A stretch of DNA of 34,546 nucleotides from an uncultured Anaerolineaceae bacterium (GTDB lineage Bacteria; Chloroflexota; Anaerolineae; Promineifilales; Promineifilaceae), in NCBI GenBank assembly GCA_937967805.1, contig CALBTC010000224.1, positions 1-34,546 on the forward strand, in the 5' to 3' direction. Positions 9,361 to 17,317 of this stretch are shown here, one piece after another. The first letter of the stretch is position 1; each line of letters opens with the position of its first letter. A program made the position numbers and the translations under genes. The notes below the pieces were generated by a model. That model had not been told where the DNA came from. It did not search any database and saw only the letters and a program-made list of their open reading frames with translations.

Positions 9361-9433
9361 GCTGTGGCCGGCGTCTGGCGCATGTATGCGCAGCCGTGCC
9401 ACCAGGCGGCACGGTCTGGAGGCAGGCCACAGC
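9361..9433 (+). promoter_or_regulatory. Structured leader with three nested stems before the binding-protein gene
   Basis: An outer perfect nine-pair stem, GCTGTGGCC (9361-9369) with GGCCACAGC (9425-9433), encloses two hairpins: GCGCAT-GT-ATGCGC (9378-9391) and CCGTGCC-ACCAGGC-GGCACGG (9394-9414). A run of seven Ts follows at 9450-9456, then the ribosome binding site AAAGGAG. This three-way junction occupies half of the 149-base gap between the reductase and binding-protein genes. It could process or attenuate the operon mRNA, or be a cis-regulatory RNA. It does not match a riboswitch class I recognise. Confidence 0.5.
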
Positions 9434-9473
9434 ACTTGTATAGTTACAATTTTTTTGATCAAAGGAGAAAACA

Positions 9474-10637
9474 ATGAGAGATTTTCGAAGCAAAATAGGA
9501 GATACGAGTGGCCGCTCGCATCTCCTGGAAGTAAAACTTGCCCGTCAGACAAATTTTACAGAGAGAAAGTGTAACCCAACCGCCAGGTGGCTCAAAATCG
9601 CCGGGCTGCTGGTGATGCTGCTGTTGGTGGCGTGTGGTGGGGAAACGGCCGTCACTCCCACGCCGTTGCCCATTTCCGAACCAGACGCTCCGGCCGCTGA
9701 ACCAACCGGCGAGCCAGTAACAGAATCCGAAACAACAGGTGCCACCTTTCCCGTCACGATTGAACACAAGTTTGGCAGCACGACTATCCCTGACGAACCA
9801 CAGAGAGTCGTGACCATCGGCTTTAGCGAGCAAGACCCGGTGCTGGCGCTGGGGGTTGTGCCTGTCGCCATACGCGACTGGTTTGGCGACCAGCCTTACG
9901 GCGTGTGGCCGTGGGCACAAGATGAGCTGGGCAGCGCCACACCGGAACTGCTGCAAATGCCTTTTGGAGAACTGAACTATGAGCTGATCACTTCTCTAGA
10001 TCCTGACCTGTTGGTAGCTACCCATTCCGGAATTACAGAAGAAGAGTACAGTTTGCTGTCGCAAATTGCGCCTACACTGGCCCAACCTGCCGAATATCCT
10101 GATTTCGGCGTGCCCTGGCAGGTGCAAACGCAGCTAATCGGTCGGGCGCTGGGCAAAGAAGTGCTGGCTACTGAGCTGATTGCAACCGTGGAAGCACAGA
10201 TAACGGCCGCTAACGAAGCCAACAACAGCTTTGACGGCGCCACTGTAGCCTGGGTCACCCCGGCAGCCGAAGCGGGCCAGTTCTGGGTGGTGGGTGAAAA
10301 CACACCGCCGCTGCGCTTCCTCACAGGGCTGGGTCTAACTTATGATCCGGCGCTCTCCGAAGTAGTGGGCGACCTGGATTCGGCGCAAATCAGCAGCGAG
10401 CGATTGGACTTGCTGGATGTGGATGTGTTGATCGTACGAGCAGGCACAGCAGAGGAAATAGCAGCCATTGAAAACGATCCGCTCTTTTCACAGTTAGCGG
10501 TGGCGCGTGACGGCCGTATTATCTTCTTCGTTGGTGCCGATCCGGTGTACGGTGCGTTAAGCTTCAGCACGGTTTTGAGCTTACCCTTCGCTGTAGATGA
10601 ATTGGTGCCGCAAATAGCAACGGCCGTTAACCCATAG
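9474..10637 (+). CDS. Iron-siderophore ABC transporter substrate-binding lipoprotein
   Basis: This 387-residue periplasmic-type binding protein (FepB/FecB-like, two lobes) delivers ferric chelate to the permeases. A lipobox (LLVACGG, with the lipidated C54) follows the hydrophobic stretch at 41-53. A Pro/Thr/Glu-rich tether (about 58-90) then leads into the binding domain (EPQRVVTIGF, RDWFGDQPYG). The start ATG has an ideal AAAGGAG, but it leaves an unusually long 40-residue polar segment before the hydrophobic core; no better downstream start is visible. Bases 9498-9525 inside this segment form a strong hairpin (GGAGAT/ATCTCC with CGAG/CTCG inside). It is the last gene of the uptake operon. 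Confidence 0.9.
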   Translation: MRDFRSKIGDTSGRSHLLEVKLARQTNFTERKCNPTARWLKIAGLLVMLLLVACGGETAVTPTPLPISEPDAPAAEPTGEPVTESETTGATFPVTIEHKFGSTTIPDEPQRVVTIGFSEQDPVLALGVVPVAIRDWFGDQPYGVWPWAQDELGSATPELLQMPFGELNYELITSLDPDLLVATHSGITEEEYSLLSQIAPTLAQPAEYPDFGVPWQVQTQLIGRALGKEVLATELIATVEAQITAANEANNSFDGATVAWVTPAAEAGQFWVVGENTPPLRFLTGLGLTYDPALSEVVGDLDSAQISSERLDLLDVDVLIVRAGTAEEIAAIENDPLFSQLAVARDGRIIFFVGADPVYGALSFSTVLSLPFAVDELVPQIATAVNP

Positions 10638-10645
10638 GCGATCTT

Positions 10646-10689
10646 ATTGGACAGGATAGATGAGATAGTTTCTTTTTATCCTGTCCAAT
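10646..10689. terminator. Long hairpin between convergent genes
   Basis: ATTGGACAGGATA (10646-10658) pairs perfectly with TATCCTGTCCAAT (10677-10689) around an 18-base loop. It begins nine bases after the binding-protein stop codon, and the convergent S8 protease gene ends at 10752. The position suits a bidirectional terminator, but neither side has a T-run after the stem, so intrinsic termination is only probable. Confidence 0.5.
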
Positions 10690-10751
10690 CTACAGGCTGT
10701 TTCGATACGTCAATCGAGTGAGGTTAGGCCAAAGATAAAGCGTAAATTCTG

Positions 10752-12098
10752 CTAATCGCATCCTGCCAGCGGGTTAATTGACGTATTTGGCAAGGTATTG
10801 TTTGCCAAGTAGGCCATACTGTTTTGCACGTCTATCAATCCAGCGCCCAGCAGCCCGGCATAGTCAGGATTGGCATTATCGAGCGATACGGCCGTTCCGC
10901 CAATAAACTGCCCAACTTCCGCCAGCGTCAATGAAGAAGAATAACTGCGAATGAGGGCCGCCTGGCCAGCAACGAAGGGGGCAGCCATAGAGGTTCCGTT
11001 CCACCAGGCAAACGTGCCGCCGGGATAGGTGCTGTAAATTCGCTCACCGGGTGTGGCCAGATCGACCCACGCCCCGTAATTAGCGTACTCAGCTTTGACA
11101 CGTCCGGGGCCAACGGCCGTAACCGCCAGGGCGCAGGGAGCCGCAGCCGGATATTGTGGCGTGTCCTCGCTTAAGTTTCCTGCCGCCGCAACAACGACAA
11201 CGCCTTCGGCCGTCACCTGCCCTACGACGTCGAGCAAAAATTGCGATTGGCGGGTTGTGCCCAGGCTGAGATTCATCACGTCGGCCCCATTTTCCATGGC
11301 ATACAACATAGCCTCGGCAATGACAAATGAGTTCCCCTGTCCATCTGAATCCAGCACGCGCAAGGGCATAATTTGGGCCGCGGGAGCCACCAGATGAACG
11401 ATCCCGGCTACATGTGTGCCGTGGCCGGCTGCTTCATCTACGAAACCGTCACCATCATCGTCCAGATTGTTGAATTCGTCCTCAGGTAGGGGATCATCAT
11501 CTATAAAATCGTAGCCGTTGCCGGTGATGCTGTTACTCAAGAGCGGATGATCGCGGTCTATGCCCGTATCCAAAACGGCAACCACGACGCCTTCACCCTG
11601 GCTAAACGACTGGTTTAATTTGATCTGGTGAACGGCCGGCTGTTCGTAATAATGGGCGCTGTCTGACCCACTCAGTTCCCATTCGAAAAGCAAACGCGGG
11701 TCCGCTTCTAGCTGCTGTTCGTTCCCCTCAGGCCAGCCATAAATATCGCGCCCATTGGCTTCCGGCGCTGAAGCAATCAGGTTTAACTCCGCATACTGTA
11801 TCGCTGGATCAGATTTCATGGCAGTAACAATTTGGGCAGCATCGGCGGCTGACGCTGCCTGCAACAGGTAAATATCGGCCGTGTTTAAAAGCGGCCGTAC
11901 CGTACTGGTGCTGTAACTGTTGTTAATCGCATCAATATCGGCTGCGGGCATTATTTTGACGACGATCTGATCGCTATCATAATTAACAGGCGGCTCTTCA
12001 GCCCGCATAGGCATCGCGCCCGTGGCTGTTATTAGAAACACAAAAAATAGCCACCAAAACAGGCTGCGAATATAACGTGTCATTCGTTCCATTTTCAT
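10752..12098 (-). CDS. Second secreted subtilisin-like serine protease (S8)
   Basis: This 448-residue exported peptidase has a signal peptide (about 1-33), a propeptide-like region (about 40-165) that is not a clear I9 match, and an S8 catalytic domain. The triad is D177 in AVLDTGID, H226 in HGTHVAG and S370 in GTSMAAP, with oxyanion Asn N308 in AAGN. Just before the histidine, residues 212-222 carry an EF-hand-like acidic loop (LDDDGDGFVDE), which probably binds calcium. The C-terminus is short, without the beta domain of the protease at 3478. The start has GAGGAGG upstream. It is the last of four minus-strand genes beginning with the sigma factor, 116 bases after the TPR-CHAT gene, so it may belong to the same unit or have its own promoter. 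Confidence 0.9.
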   Translation of the reverse strand: MKMERMTRYIRSLFWWLFFVFLITATGAMPMRAEEPPVNYDSDQIVVKIMPAADIDAINNSYSTSTVRPLLNTADIYLLQAASAADAAQIVTAMKSDPAIQYAELNLIASAPEANGRDIYGWPEGNEQQLEADPRLLFEWELSGSDSAHYYEQPAVHQIKLNQSFSQGEGVVVAVLDTGIDRDHPLLSNSITGNGYDFIDDDPLPEDEFNNLDDDGDGFVDEAAGHGTHVAGIVHLVAPAAQIMPLRVLDSDGQGNSFVIAEAMLYAMENGADVMNLSLGTTRQSQFLLDVVGQVTAEGVVVVAAAGNLSEDTPQYPAAAPCALAVTAVGPGRVKAEYANYGAWVDLATPGERIYSTYPGGTFAWWNGTSMAAPFVAGQAALIRSYSSSLTLAEVGQFIGGTAVSLDNANPDYAGLLGAGLIDVQNSMAYLANNTLPNTSINPLAGCD

Positions 12099-12214
12099 TA
12101 TTCCTCCTCAATTTTCTTTCACGGTTGAGATCGTCAAAAAAATAATGGCCCTTAATGTGACGATACACTCTCTAGCTTACATTCCTGTTTGCCAGGCGTC
12201 GGGGCAACATCTGT

Positions 12215-15103
12215 TCATCTTTGTCCAATAAGCACGTAGGGTGCCCAGTAGTAAGGGTGAGGATATTGCGCTTTGAGCTTAAGTTGGGCCGCACGCAGCG
12301 CTGCCGCCAGGTTTGGCTGTATTTGCCGGGTTAATTCCTGGTACCAATCGGACATAATGACAGCGGCCGTATCATCTTGAACAACCCACAGGCTAACAAC
12401 CAGTGAGGCAGCGCCCGCACCGATGAAAGCACGGGCCAAACCGATGAGCTCATCGCCGGCCTGCACCTGGCTTTGTCCGGATTCACACGCACTCAGGGTA
12501 ACCAGGCAGTTGTTCAGGTCAATTTGCAGGATGTCGGCCGCAGTTAGCCAATCATCATGTAGTTTTAAAGCAGAAAACATGGGGTTGTCGGCGCGGAAAA
12601 AACCGTGACAGGCTAAATGAATGAGGCTGGCTTTTTTAGCCTCGGTACGGAAAGACGCTGTTGTTGCTTCCCCATTTGTTTTTACCGTGGCGTTCACAAA
12701 CTGTTGGCCAATCGCCTCAACCTCTGCGGTGACGGCGGGTATGTTTGGATCGGACACACCAACGATCAAGGCATGGTCGAAGTGTGGGCGTGGCTGCTGT
12801 TGGCACAGCGTGAACAGGGTGGCGCTGGGTGCATAAGAGAGTTCATAATGGTCGAGTAGATAGTGACGGCCGTCATACAAGGCATGAAAAGGAACCTGAT
12901 GCAGCAAGCCGTGGGGAATGATAAGCAACTTGATGGGTGAAGTGGTACTTTTTGGGGTGGGCAGAAGCGTGGCCAATGGCCGTATCAATTCCTCATATAA
13001 TGAGAGCAGCACTTGCTGGACGGACTTTTCCAGGCGGGCCATGTGGCGGCGAGCAAATTCAGCGCCGATGCGAAAGCGGTTCCACTCTAAAGAGAGCTGG
13101 TCAAGGAAAGGTCGAACGGCCGTTAACGTGCTCACTTTCCTTACCACGCGAATCTCATCCTCTTTGACGATAAAAACCATGATTTGATCGCCAATAACAT
13201 GGTAGGCTAGCAGCCATATATCTTGGGAAAGCTGCGCCTGTATGGTTTCAGGAGACAGAGCGGTTGTCTGGGCAACGTCGGTGTAGGCCAACCTTGCCTG
13301 CTGCTGGAGATGGTTGATTTTCTGTTCAAGCGTTTGTGCCTGGGCCAGTAGTTCCAGACGCGAAAGCCCCGGTCCATCTGTACCGGGGTGGGCCAAAAAA
13401 TTATTATAGACAGCGTTGAGATCGGCCCGTAAGGTGTGCAGTTGCGCGGTCAGTTGGGGATCATCCGGTATGGCAGGATCCGTATCAATGATGCCGGATA
13501 CCAGGTCTACCAGAGCTCGTGACTTAAATTGCTCGGCCAAAGCAAAGGCACGCCGATGGTCTGGAGCGTTATCATGGGAAAGGTAGAGCTGTAGCAAATC
13601 CTGGTAAGCGGCCAGTTTGTCGTGCATGAAGGAGATGCGCATCGCTTCGTGGGTAACGGTGCCGCGCAGTTGTTCAAGCGTGTTTACGGCCGTTTCCAAC
13701 CAGGATTGTGCCTCTTCCAGATGCCCTTGCCGCCAGCGTAAGTGCCCCAGTCGTTGTTGGATACGGTAATGTAAATGGGGCAGCAGAAGTTTTTGAGAAA
13801 GCTGCTGTGCCGCCATTAGATGTTGCTCCGCAACGGCCATATTTGGCAGCAAGTCCGCCAGGCGCAGATGAGCGTACAGTGCCTGCACCGGCCATTCTTC
13901 TTTAGCCACCCGGTCAAAGGCCTGCTGAGCTGCTGCCAGACCAGCTATTGGTTTGCCCTGAGCCGCAAACAGCGCCGCCTGTTCCAGCTTTACTTCACAC
14001 CACATAGGAACATTGTTTGCTTTGGTAAACAACGCCTCTGCTTGCGCCAGCGCTGCTGTGGCTTCATCATATCTGGTCAACATGGTGAGGGCTGCCCCCT
14101 GGCCCCACAAGGCATGAGCTTGATAGTGAACCATGCCCGCAGCCCGGCAAGCTCGCTCGGCTTCATGGTAGGCACTGATGGCTTCAGGGTACAAATTTAA
14201 GGCCAGATAAACATTGCCTCGTTGCAGCAGCAGCGTATATTCGTCAGCTAATATGTCCAGAGAGTGCAACAAGCGGTGGGCTTCAGCCAACGCCTTGAGA
14301 CTGTGCGCATATTGTCCGAGCAGCAGATGCGCATCACCAATGTTGATGAGCGATCGCGCGTAAAGCAGCGTGTGCCCGGCCTCTTGCAATGCGTTAGCGG
14401 CCATTTCAAAGTCAGTAAGCGCTTCATTGACACGCCCCAAATGCAGCAAAATAATGCCGCGATTATTATAAATATCGGCCAGGCGTTCGGTAATCCCCGC
14501 TTGTTGGAATCCCGCTTCCGCAGAAGTATAAGCCTGGAGCGCTTCTTCATACCGTCCCATCATACGATAGCAAATGCCCTGATTTTGGTAAGCAATCGCC
14601 TCAATCATCTGCGCTTCTGCCTGCGCTGCCTCGGGCAGGTCGGCGAGCTGGCCCAGACGATCGAGCAGCTCTTGAGAGACAGCAATGGCTTCCTGATGAT
14701 AGCCAAGTTCATTCAAAACGTGAATCCGGCCCAGATTTGTGCGTAAGGCAGGCAGTTCCGCCTTAAGCGCCATATAGTCATCATGGGCAGAACGGATGAG
14801 CTGCAATGCCTCATCGAGCTGCCCCATCACGGCATGGGTTTGGGCATTGACGTAGGTAGCCTTTGGCAATAATAGAGGCTCCTGTACGTGACCGGCTAAC
14901 TTACCACAAATATGGCTCAATCGGCGCGCCTGCATCGGATCGGTGCGTACGAGATGAGCGGCCGTATCCAGCAGTTGGGATAAACGCTCCCGATTTAGAA
15001 GATTGGCAGCCGACAGTAACGCGATCTGCTCCTCTGTTTTCGTTTCTTGTAGAAGCTGTTCGAGTATCGTGTTTGTAATCAGGCTATCAGCAGGTGATGG
15101 CAT
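12215..15103 (-). CDS. TPR-CHAT protein (caspase-like protease)
   Basis: This 962-residue cytosolic protein lacks a signal peptide or membrane segment. About residues 75-520 form tetratricopeptide repeats (for example AYQNQGICYRMMGRYEEAL and RGIILLHLGRVNEALTDFE). Residues of about 640-962 form a CHAT domain, a clan CD caspase/separase-like peptidase. The catalytic dyad is visible: H833 in LACHGF and C873 in LSACESG, followed by GDELIGLARAFIGAGA and the C-terminal motif YYWAPYVLIG. The start follows the stop of the 212-residue gene by three bases and has no own ribosome binding site, so the two are translationally coupled. In type III-E CRISPR systems a TPR-CHAT protease (Csx29) cleaves a protein that restrains a sigma factor. 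The gene order here suggests similar logic, but its substrate is unknown. Confidence 0.9.
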   Translation of the reverse strand: MPSPADSLITNTILEQLLQETKTEEQIALLSAANLLNRERLSQLLDTAAHLVRTDPMQARRLSHICGKLAGHVQEPLLLPKATYVNAQTHAVMGQLDEALQLIRSAHDDYMALKAELPALRTNLGRIHVLNELGYHQEAIAVSQELLDRLGQLADLPEAAQAEAQMIEAIAYQNQGICYRMMGRYEEALQAYTSAEAGFQQAGITERLADIYNNRGIILLHLGRVNEALTDFEMAANALQEAGHTLLYARSLINIGDAHLLLGQYAHSLKALAEAHRLLHSLDILADEYTLLLQRGNVYLALNLYPEAISAYHEAERACRAAGMVHYQAHALWGQGAALTMLTRYDEATAALAQAEALFTKANNVPMWCEVKLEQAALFAAQGKPIAGLAAAQQAFDRVAKEEWPVQALYAHLRLADLLPNMAVAEQHLMAAQQLSQKLLLPHLHYRIQQRLGHLRWRQGHLEEAQSWLETAVNTLEQLRGTVTHEAMRISFMHDKLAAYQDLLQLYLSHDNAPDHRRAFALAEQFKSRALVDLVSGIIDTDPAIPDDPQLTAQLHTLRADLNAVYNNFLAHPGTDGPGLSRLELLAQAQTLEQKINHLQQQARLAYTDVAQTTALSPETIQAQLSQDIWLLAYHVIGDQIMVFIVKEDEIRVVRKVSTLTAVRPFLDQLSLEWNRFRIGAEFARRHMARLEKSVQQVLLSLYEELIRPLATLLPTPKSTTSPIKLLIIPHGLLHQVPFHALYDGRHYLLDHYELSYAPSATLFTLCQQQPRPHFDHALIVGVSDPNIPAVTAEVEAIGQQFVNATVKTNGEATTASFRTEAKKASLIHLACHGFFRADNPMFSALKLHDDWLTAADILQIDLNNCLVTLSACESGQSQVQAGDELIGLARAFIGAGAASLVVSLWVVQDDTAAVIMSDWYQELTRQIQPNLAAALRAAQLKLKAQYPHPYYWAPYVLIGQR

Positions 15104-15106
15104 AAC

Positions 15107-15745
15107 TCAAAAACGTAGTTCCACGCCAGTTATGGCAATCTCATTTTGCTCACCGCTCACAATAATGTCGTATGTATCGGGCACCAACGAAGGGAAAGCG
15201 AATTTACCTAGATCATCGGTTGGGGCCATTTTCACCGTCTTTGAGTTGCTTTGCAGCTCCACCACATAAATTGTTTCATCTGCACCGTCTAGAGGAAAGA
15301 GTTGCCCGTTGACATGAACGCGCTTCTCCTGAGCATCCCATTGTAAATCGATGGCTATCTCGGCCAAGTCGGTGCTGTACACAAACTGTCGCTCTAATTT
15401 GGAGGCAGCAGGTGTGCGCACACCTGCCGCCGTAAGGTGCTGGTAGCTATCAAAGGTTAAGGTCGCCATCATCTGCTGAAAGAAGCCGGCGTGGGGTTCT
15501 GTCTTGGAGTGCCTTGTGAAGATGTTGTAAAGTGGCTCATCTAGACTTTCTGGAGGGGAGACCAGCACATAACTCTGGCTCAGGCGTTGAAACTCTTGTA
15601 ACCATTCAATTAACGTTCGTGTGCTGTCGTCGGTCATATCTAATTGACCTTCTAGCTCTTTGGCTTCTGCAGCTGATAAGCGACCCTCGACCCAATTTAA
15701 CAGATGTTCAAAATCGTGTTCATCTTTTTTCTTCATAACAGTCAT
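15107..15745 (-). CDS. Anti-sigma-like protein of unknown function
   Basis: This 212-residue protein is not matched to a named family with certainty. Residues 8-55 (EHLLNWVEGRLSAAEAKELE, then an acidic helix) resemble the helical start of cytosolic anti-sigma domains, but the HXXXCXXC zinc motif is absent. A middle linker follows (about 55-115). Residues 115-212 are rich in beta strands and resemble a carboxypeptidase-regulatory or SpaA-like fold (VNGQLFPLDGADE, GKFAFPSLVPDTYDIIV). There is no signal peptide and no transmembrane helix. It sits between the sigma factor (111 bases upstream) and the TPR-CHAT gene (three bases downstream). A role as sigma partner, CHAT substrate or both is inference. 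Confidence 0.75.
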   Translation of the reverse strand: MTVMKKKDEHDFEHLLNWVEGRLSAAEAKELEGQLDMTDDSTRTLIEWLQEFQRLSQSYVLVSPPESLDEPLYNIFTRHSKTEPHAGFFQQMMATLTFDSYQHLTAAGVRTPAASKLERQFVYSTDLAEIAIDLQWDAQEKRVHVNGQLFPLDGADETIYVVELQSNSKTVKMAPTDDLGKFAFPSLVPDTYDIIVSGEQNEIAITGVELRF

Positions 15746-15772
15746 CCCATTTCAATCCTTCTTGTACGAGTT

Positions 15773-15813
15773 CCTATAAAACTATTGCTGCAAATAGGCC
15801 AAAAAAGTACAGG
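15773..15813 (-). promoter_or_regulatory. Candidate promoter, motif shared with 5141-5180
   Basis: AAACTATTGC (15779-15788), a 10-base spacer and CCAAAAAAG (15799-15807) match the blocks in front of the S8 protease at 5013. Including the flank, TAT[A/T]AAACTATTGC matches 13 of 14 bases. On the minus strand the downstream block ends about 30 bases before the ATG of the 212-residue gene, a normal distance for a promoter. The nearest regulator is the sigma factor encoded just upstream. Confidence 0.5.
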
Positions 15814-15856
15814 CAGTTGGTCTAATTAGTACCTTATTCCCGGCGTGTTGGGGGTA

Positions 15857-16453
15857 TTACGGCCGTTTGCCCAAGATTTTTTTCAACCGTTTAAGACAAC
15901 GCGCTCGGATGGGACTAACGCTGCTCGTCGGCATATCCATTTTGGAGGCCACCTCTGCATAAGTTGGTTGTTCCGGACTGAAATAAAGTTGCAGCAAGAG
16001 TTTCTGGCACCTTTTGTCTAGCTGCGCAAATTTCCGGTCGAGCCATTCCAGCGTTTCCCAGCTTTCCATTGCTTCTTTGCTGGACAGATCGATCATGGCG
16101 GTCAGGCTTTGGCTAAGATCCTCGTCCTCCTTTGTGCTCTCCCGCCGGTATCGCGCCAATAACCGCCAGGAATGTCGTCGTGCCACAGTCGCCAGCCAGG
16201 GGGCCAGGTGTGTGCCTGTGTAAAATTGGTCCAGGCTCTCAAACATAATAGTGAACGTTATCTGGCCTATATCGGCCGCATCTTCTTGGGAAAGTCCATA
16301 ATTTAGTGGAATGGAAAAGACAAGCCGTTTGTATTTGTTTACTATCGCTTGCCAGGCACGAGCGTCGCCTCGGCGGCAAGCCTGGATAAGGTCATCGTCA
16401 GATTTGTCACTTATCTCTTTATTCGAAATTTTGCTACTATTTATTAAAGGCAT
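15857..16453 (-). CDS. RNA polymerase sigma factor, sigma-70/ECF type
   Basis: This protein of about 198 residues has region 2 (DDLIQACRRGDARAWQAIVN, then EDAADIGQITFTIMFESLDQ and WLATVARRHSWRLL) and region 4 (LDKRCQKLLLQLYF, PTYAEVASKMDMPTSSVSPI), joined by a short linker and without regions 1 or 3, as in ECF sigma factors. The helix-turn-helix of region 4 reads the -35 element. The start is uncertain: ATG at 16453 and TTG at 16492 are in frame and neither has a clear ribosome binding site. I use the ATG. It is followed by the anti-sigma-like and TPR-CHAT genes, so it is the presumed regulator of that group. Confidence 0.88.
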   Translation of the reverse strand: MPLINSSKISNKEISDKSDDDLIQACRRGDARAWQAIVNKYKRLVFSIPLNYGLSQEDAADIGQITFTIMFESLDQFYTGTHLAPWLATVARRHSWRLLARYRRESTKEDEDLSQSLTAMIDLSSKEAMESWETLEWLDRKFAQLDKRCQKLLLQLYFSPEQPTYAEVASKMDMPTSSVSPIRARCLKRLKKILGKRP

Positions 16454-16492
16454 AAGGTTAACACGATGACAAAATCCATCGATACCTACCAA

Positions 16493-16703
16493 ACAATACG
16501 GGTTATCGGTTTTCTAACTTCAGGTTGATTTGTGGACAAATGCAGCTATCAGTTTAGATAATTCAGTAAACTTCACAATAAATTATGACGTAAATCCCGC
16601 TCAACAACAAAAAAGGTGGATAATTAAAAAGTGTCTGGGTAAAAGAAAGCGTGTGGCCATCAATCTTTTCTGAAAAGCGTTGAATGCTGTGGAGTGACAA
16701 AAG
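16493..16703. other. Divergent intergenic region, sigma factor / tag
   Basis: This A+T-rich stretch must hold promoters for the minus-strand sigma factor gene and the plus-strand glycosylase gene. I see no copy of the AAACTATTGC / CCAAAAAAG pair here and no clear dyad, so the sigma gene itself does not obviously use the candidate promoter found downstream of it. Confidence 0.4.
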
Positions 16704-17294
16704 ATGACAATTGAGACAATCAACCGCTGCGCCTGGTGCGGCGATGATCCGTTATATGTTAGCTATCACGATGAAGAATGGGGCGTGCCGGAATACGATG
16801 ACCAGCGCCTTTTTGCCAAGCTCATTTTGGATGGGGCGCAGGCCGGTTTGAGCTGGATCATTATTTTGCGCAAGCGAGACAGCTACTGGCAGGCGTTTGA
16901 CAACTTCGATCCGGAGAAGATCGCCCGCTACGACGAAGACAAAATCGCGGAGCTATTGCAAAATCCGGGAATTGTGCGCAATCGCTTGAAAATAGAGTCG
17001 GCGGTGAAAAATGCGCGGGGTTACCTGGAGATCATGGAGAAGGAAGGTTCGTTTAGCCGCTTTTTGTGGGATTTTGTAGACGGCCGTCCCATCCAAAACA
17101 GTTGGCGCAGTATGGAGGAAGTTCCGACGGAAACGGCCGAATCCCGGGCTATGTCCAAAGCCCTCAAACAATACGGCTTCAGCTTTGTTGGTCCCACCAT
17201 CGTCTATGCCTTCGTACAGGCTGTAGGCATGGTAAATGACCATGTCGTAAGCTGTTTTCGCTACGAAGAATGTAAAAAGTTGGCAAATGGATAA
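16704..17294 (+). CDS. tag: DNA-3-methyladenine glycosylase I
   Basis: This 196-residue cytosolic base-excision repair enzyme removes 3-methyladenine from alkylated DNA. The family opening (RCAWCGDDPLYVSYHDEEWG) and central GAQAGLSWIIILRKRD are plain. The zinc ligands known from Escherichia coli Tag are matched in residue and spacing: C9 and H22 near the start, H180 and C184 near the end. The length is typical. GGAG lies nine bases before the ATG. It stands alone on the plus strand among minus-strand genes and converges with the next gene, leaving only 23 bases between stops and no visible terminator. Confidence 0.95.
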   Translation: MTIETINRCAWCGDDPLYVSYHDEEWGVPEYDDQRLFAKLILDGAQAGLSWIIILRKRDSYWQAFDNFDPEKIARYDEDKIAELLQNPGIVRNRLKIESAVKNARGYLEIMEKEGSFSRFLWDFVDGRPIQNSWRSMEEVPTETAESRAMSKALKQYGFSFVGPTIVYAFVQAVGMVNDHVVSCFRYEECKKLANG

Positions 17295-17317
17295 CCGTGT
17301 TTCTCCGCCAGACCGCT

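Noticed and set aside
9361..9433. Cobalamin riboswitch
   Set aside because: The GCCACAG-like words recall the class, but the conserved B12 box and the expected length are missing; only three simple stems can be supported.
12215..16453. Type III-E CRISPR system around the TPR-CHAT protein
   Set aside because: No repeat-spacer array, no Cas7-11-like or Csx30/Csx31 gene is visible; only the TPR-CHAT and sigma parts are shared.
16454..16492. TTG start for the sigma factor
   Set aside because: In frame, but without a ribosome binding site; the ATG at 16453 is no worse and more usual. The choice stays open.
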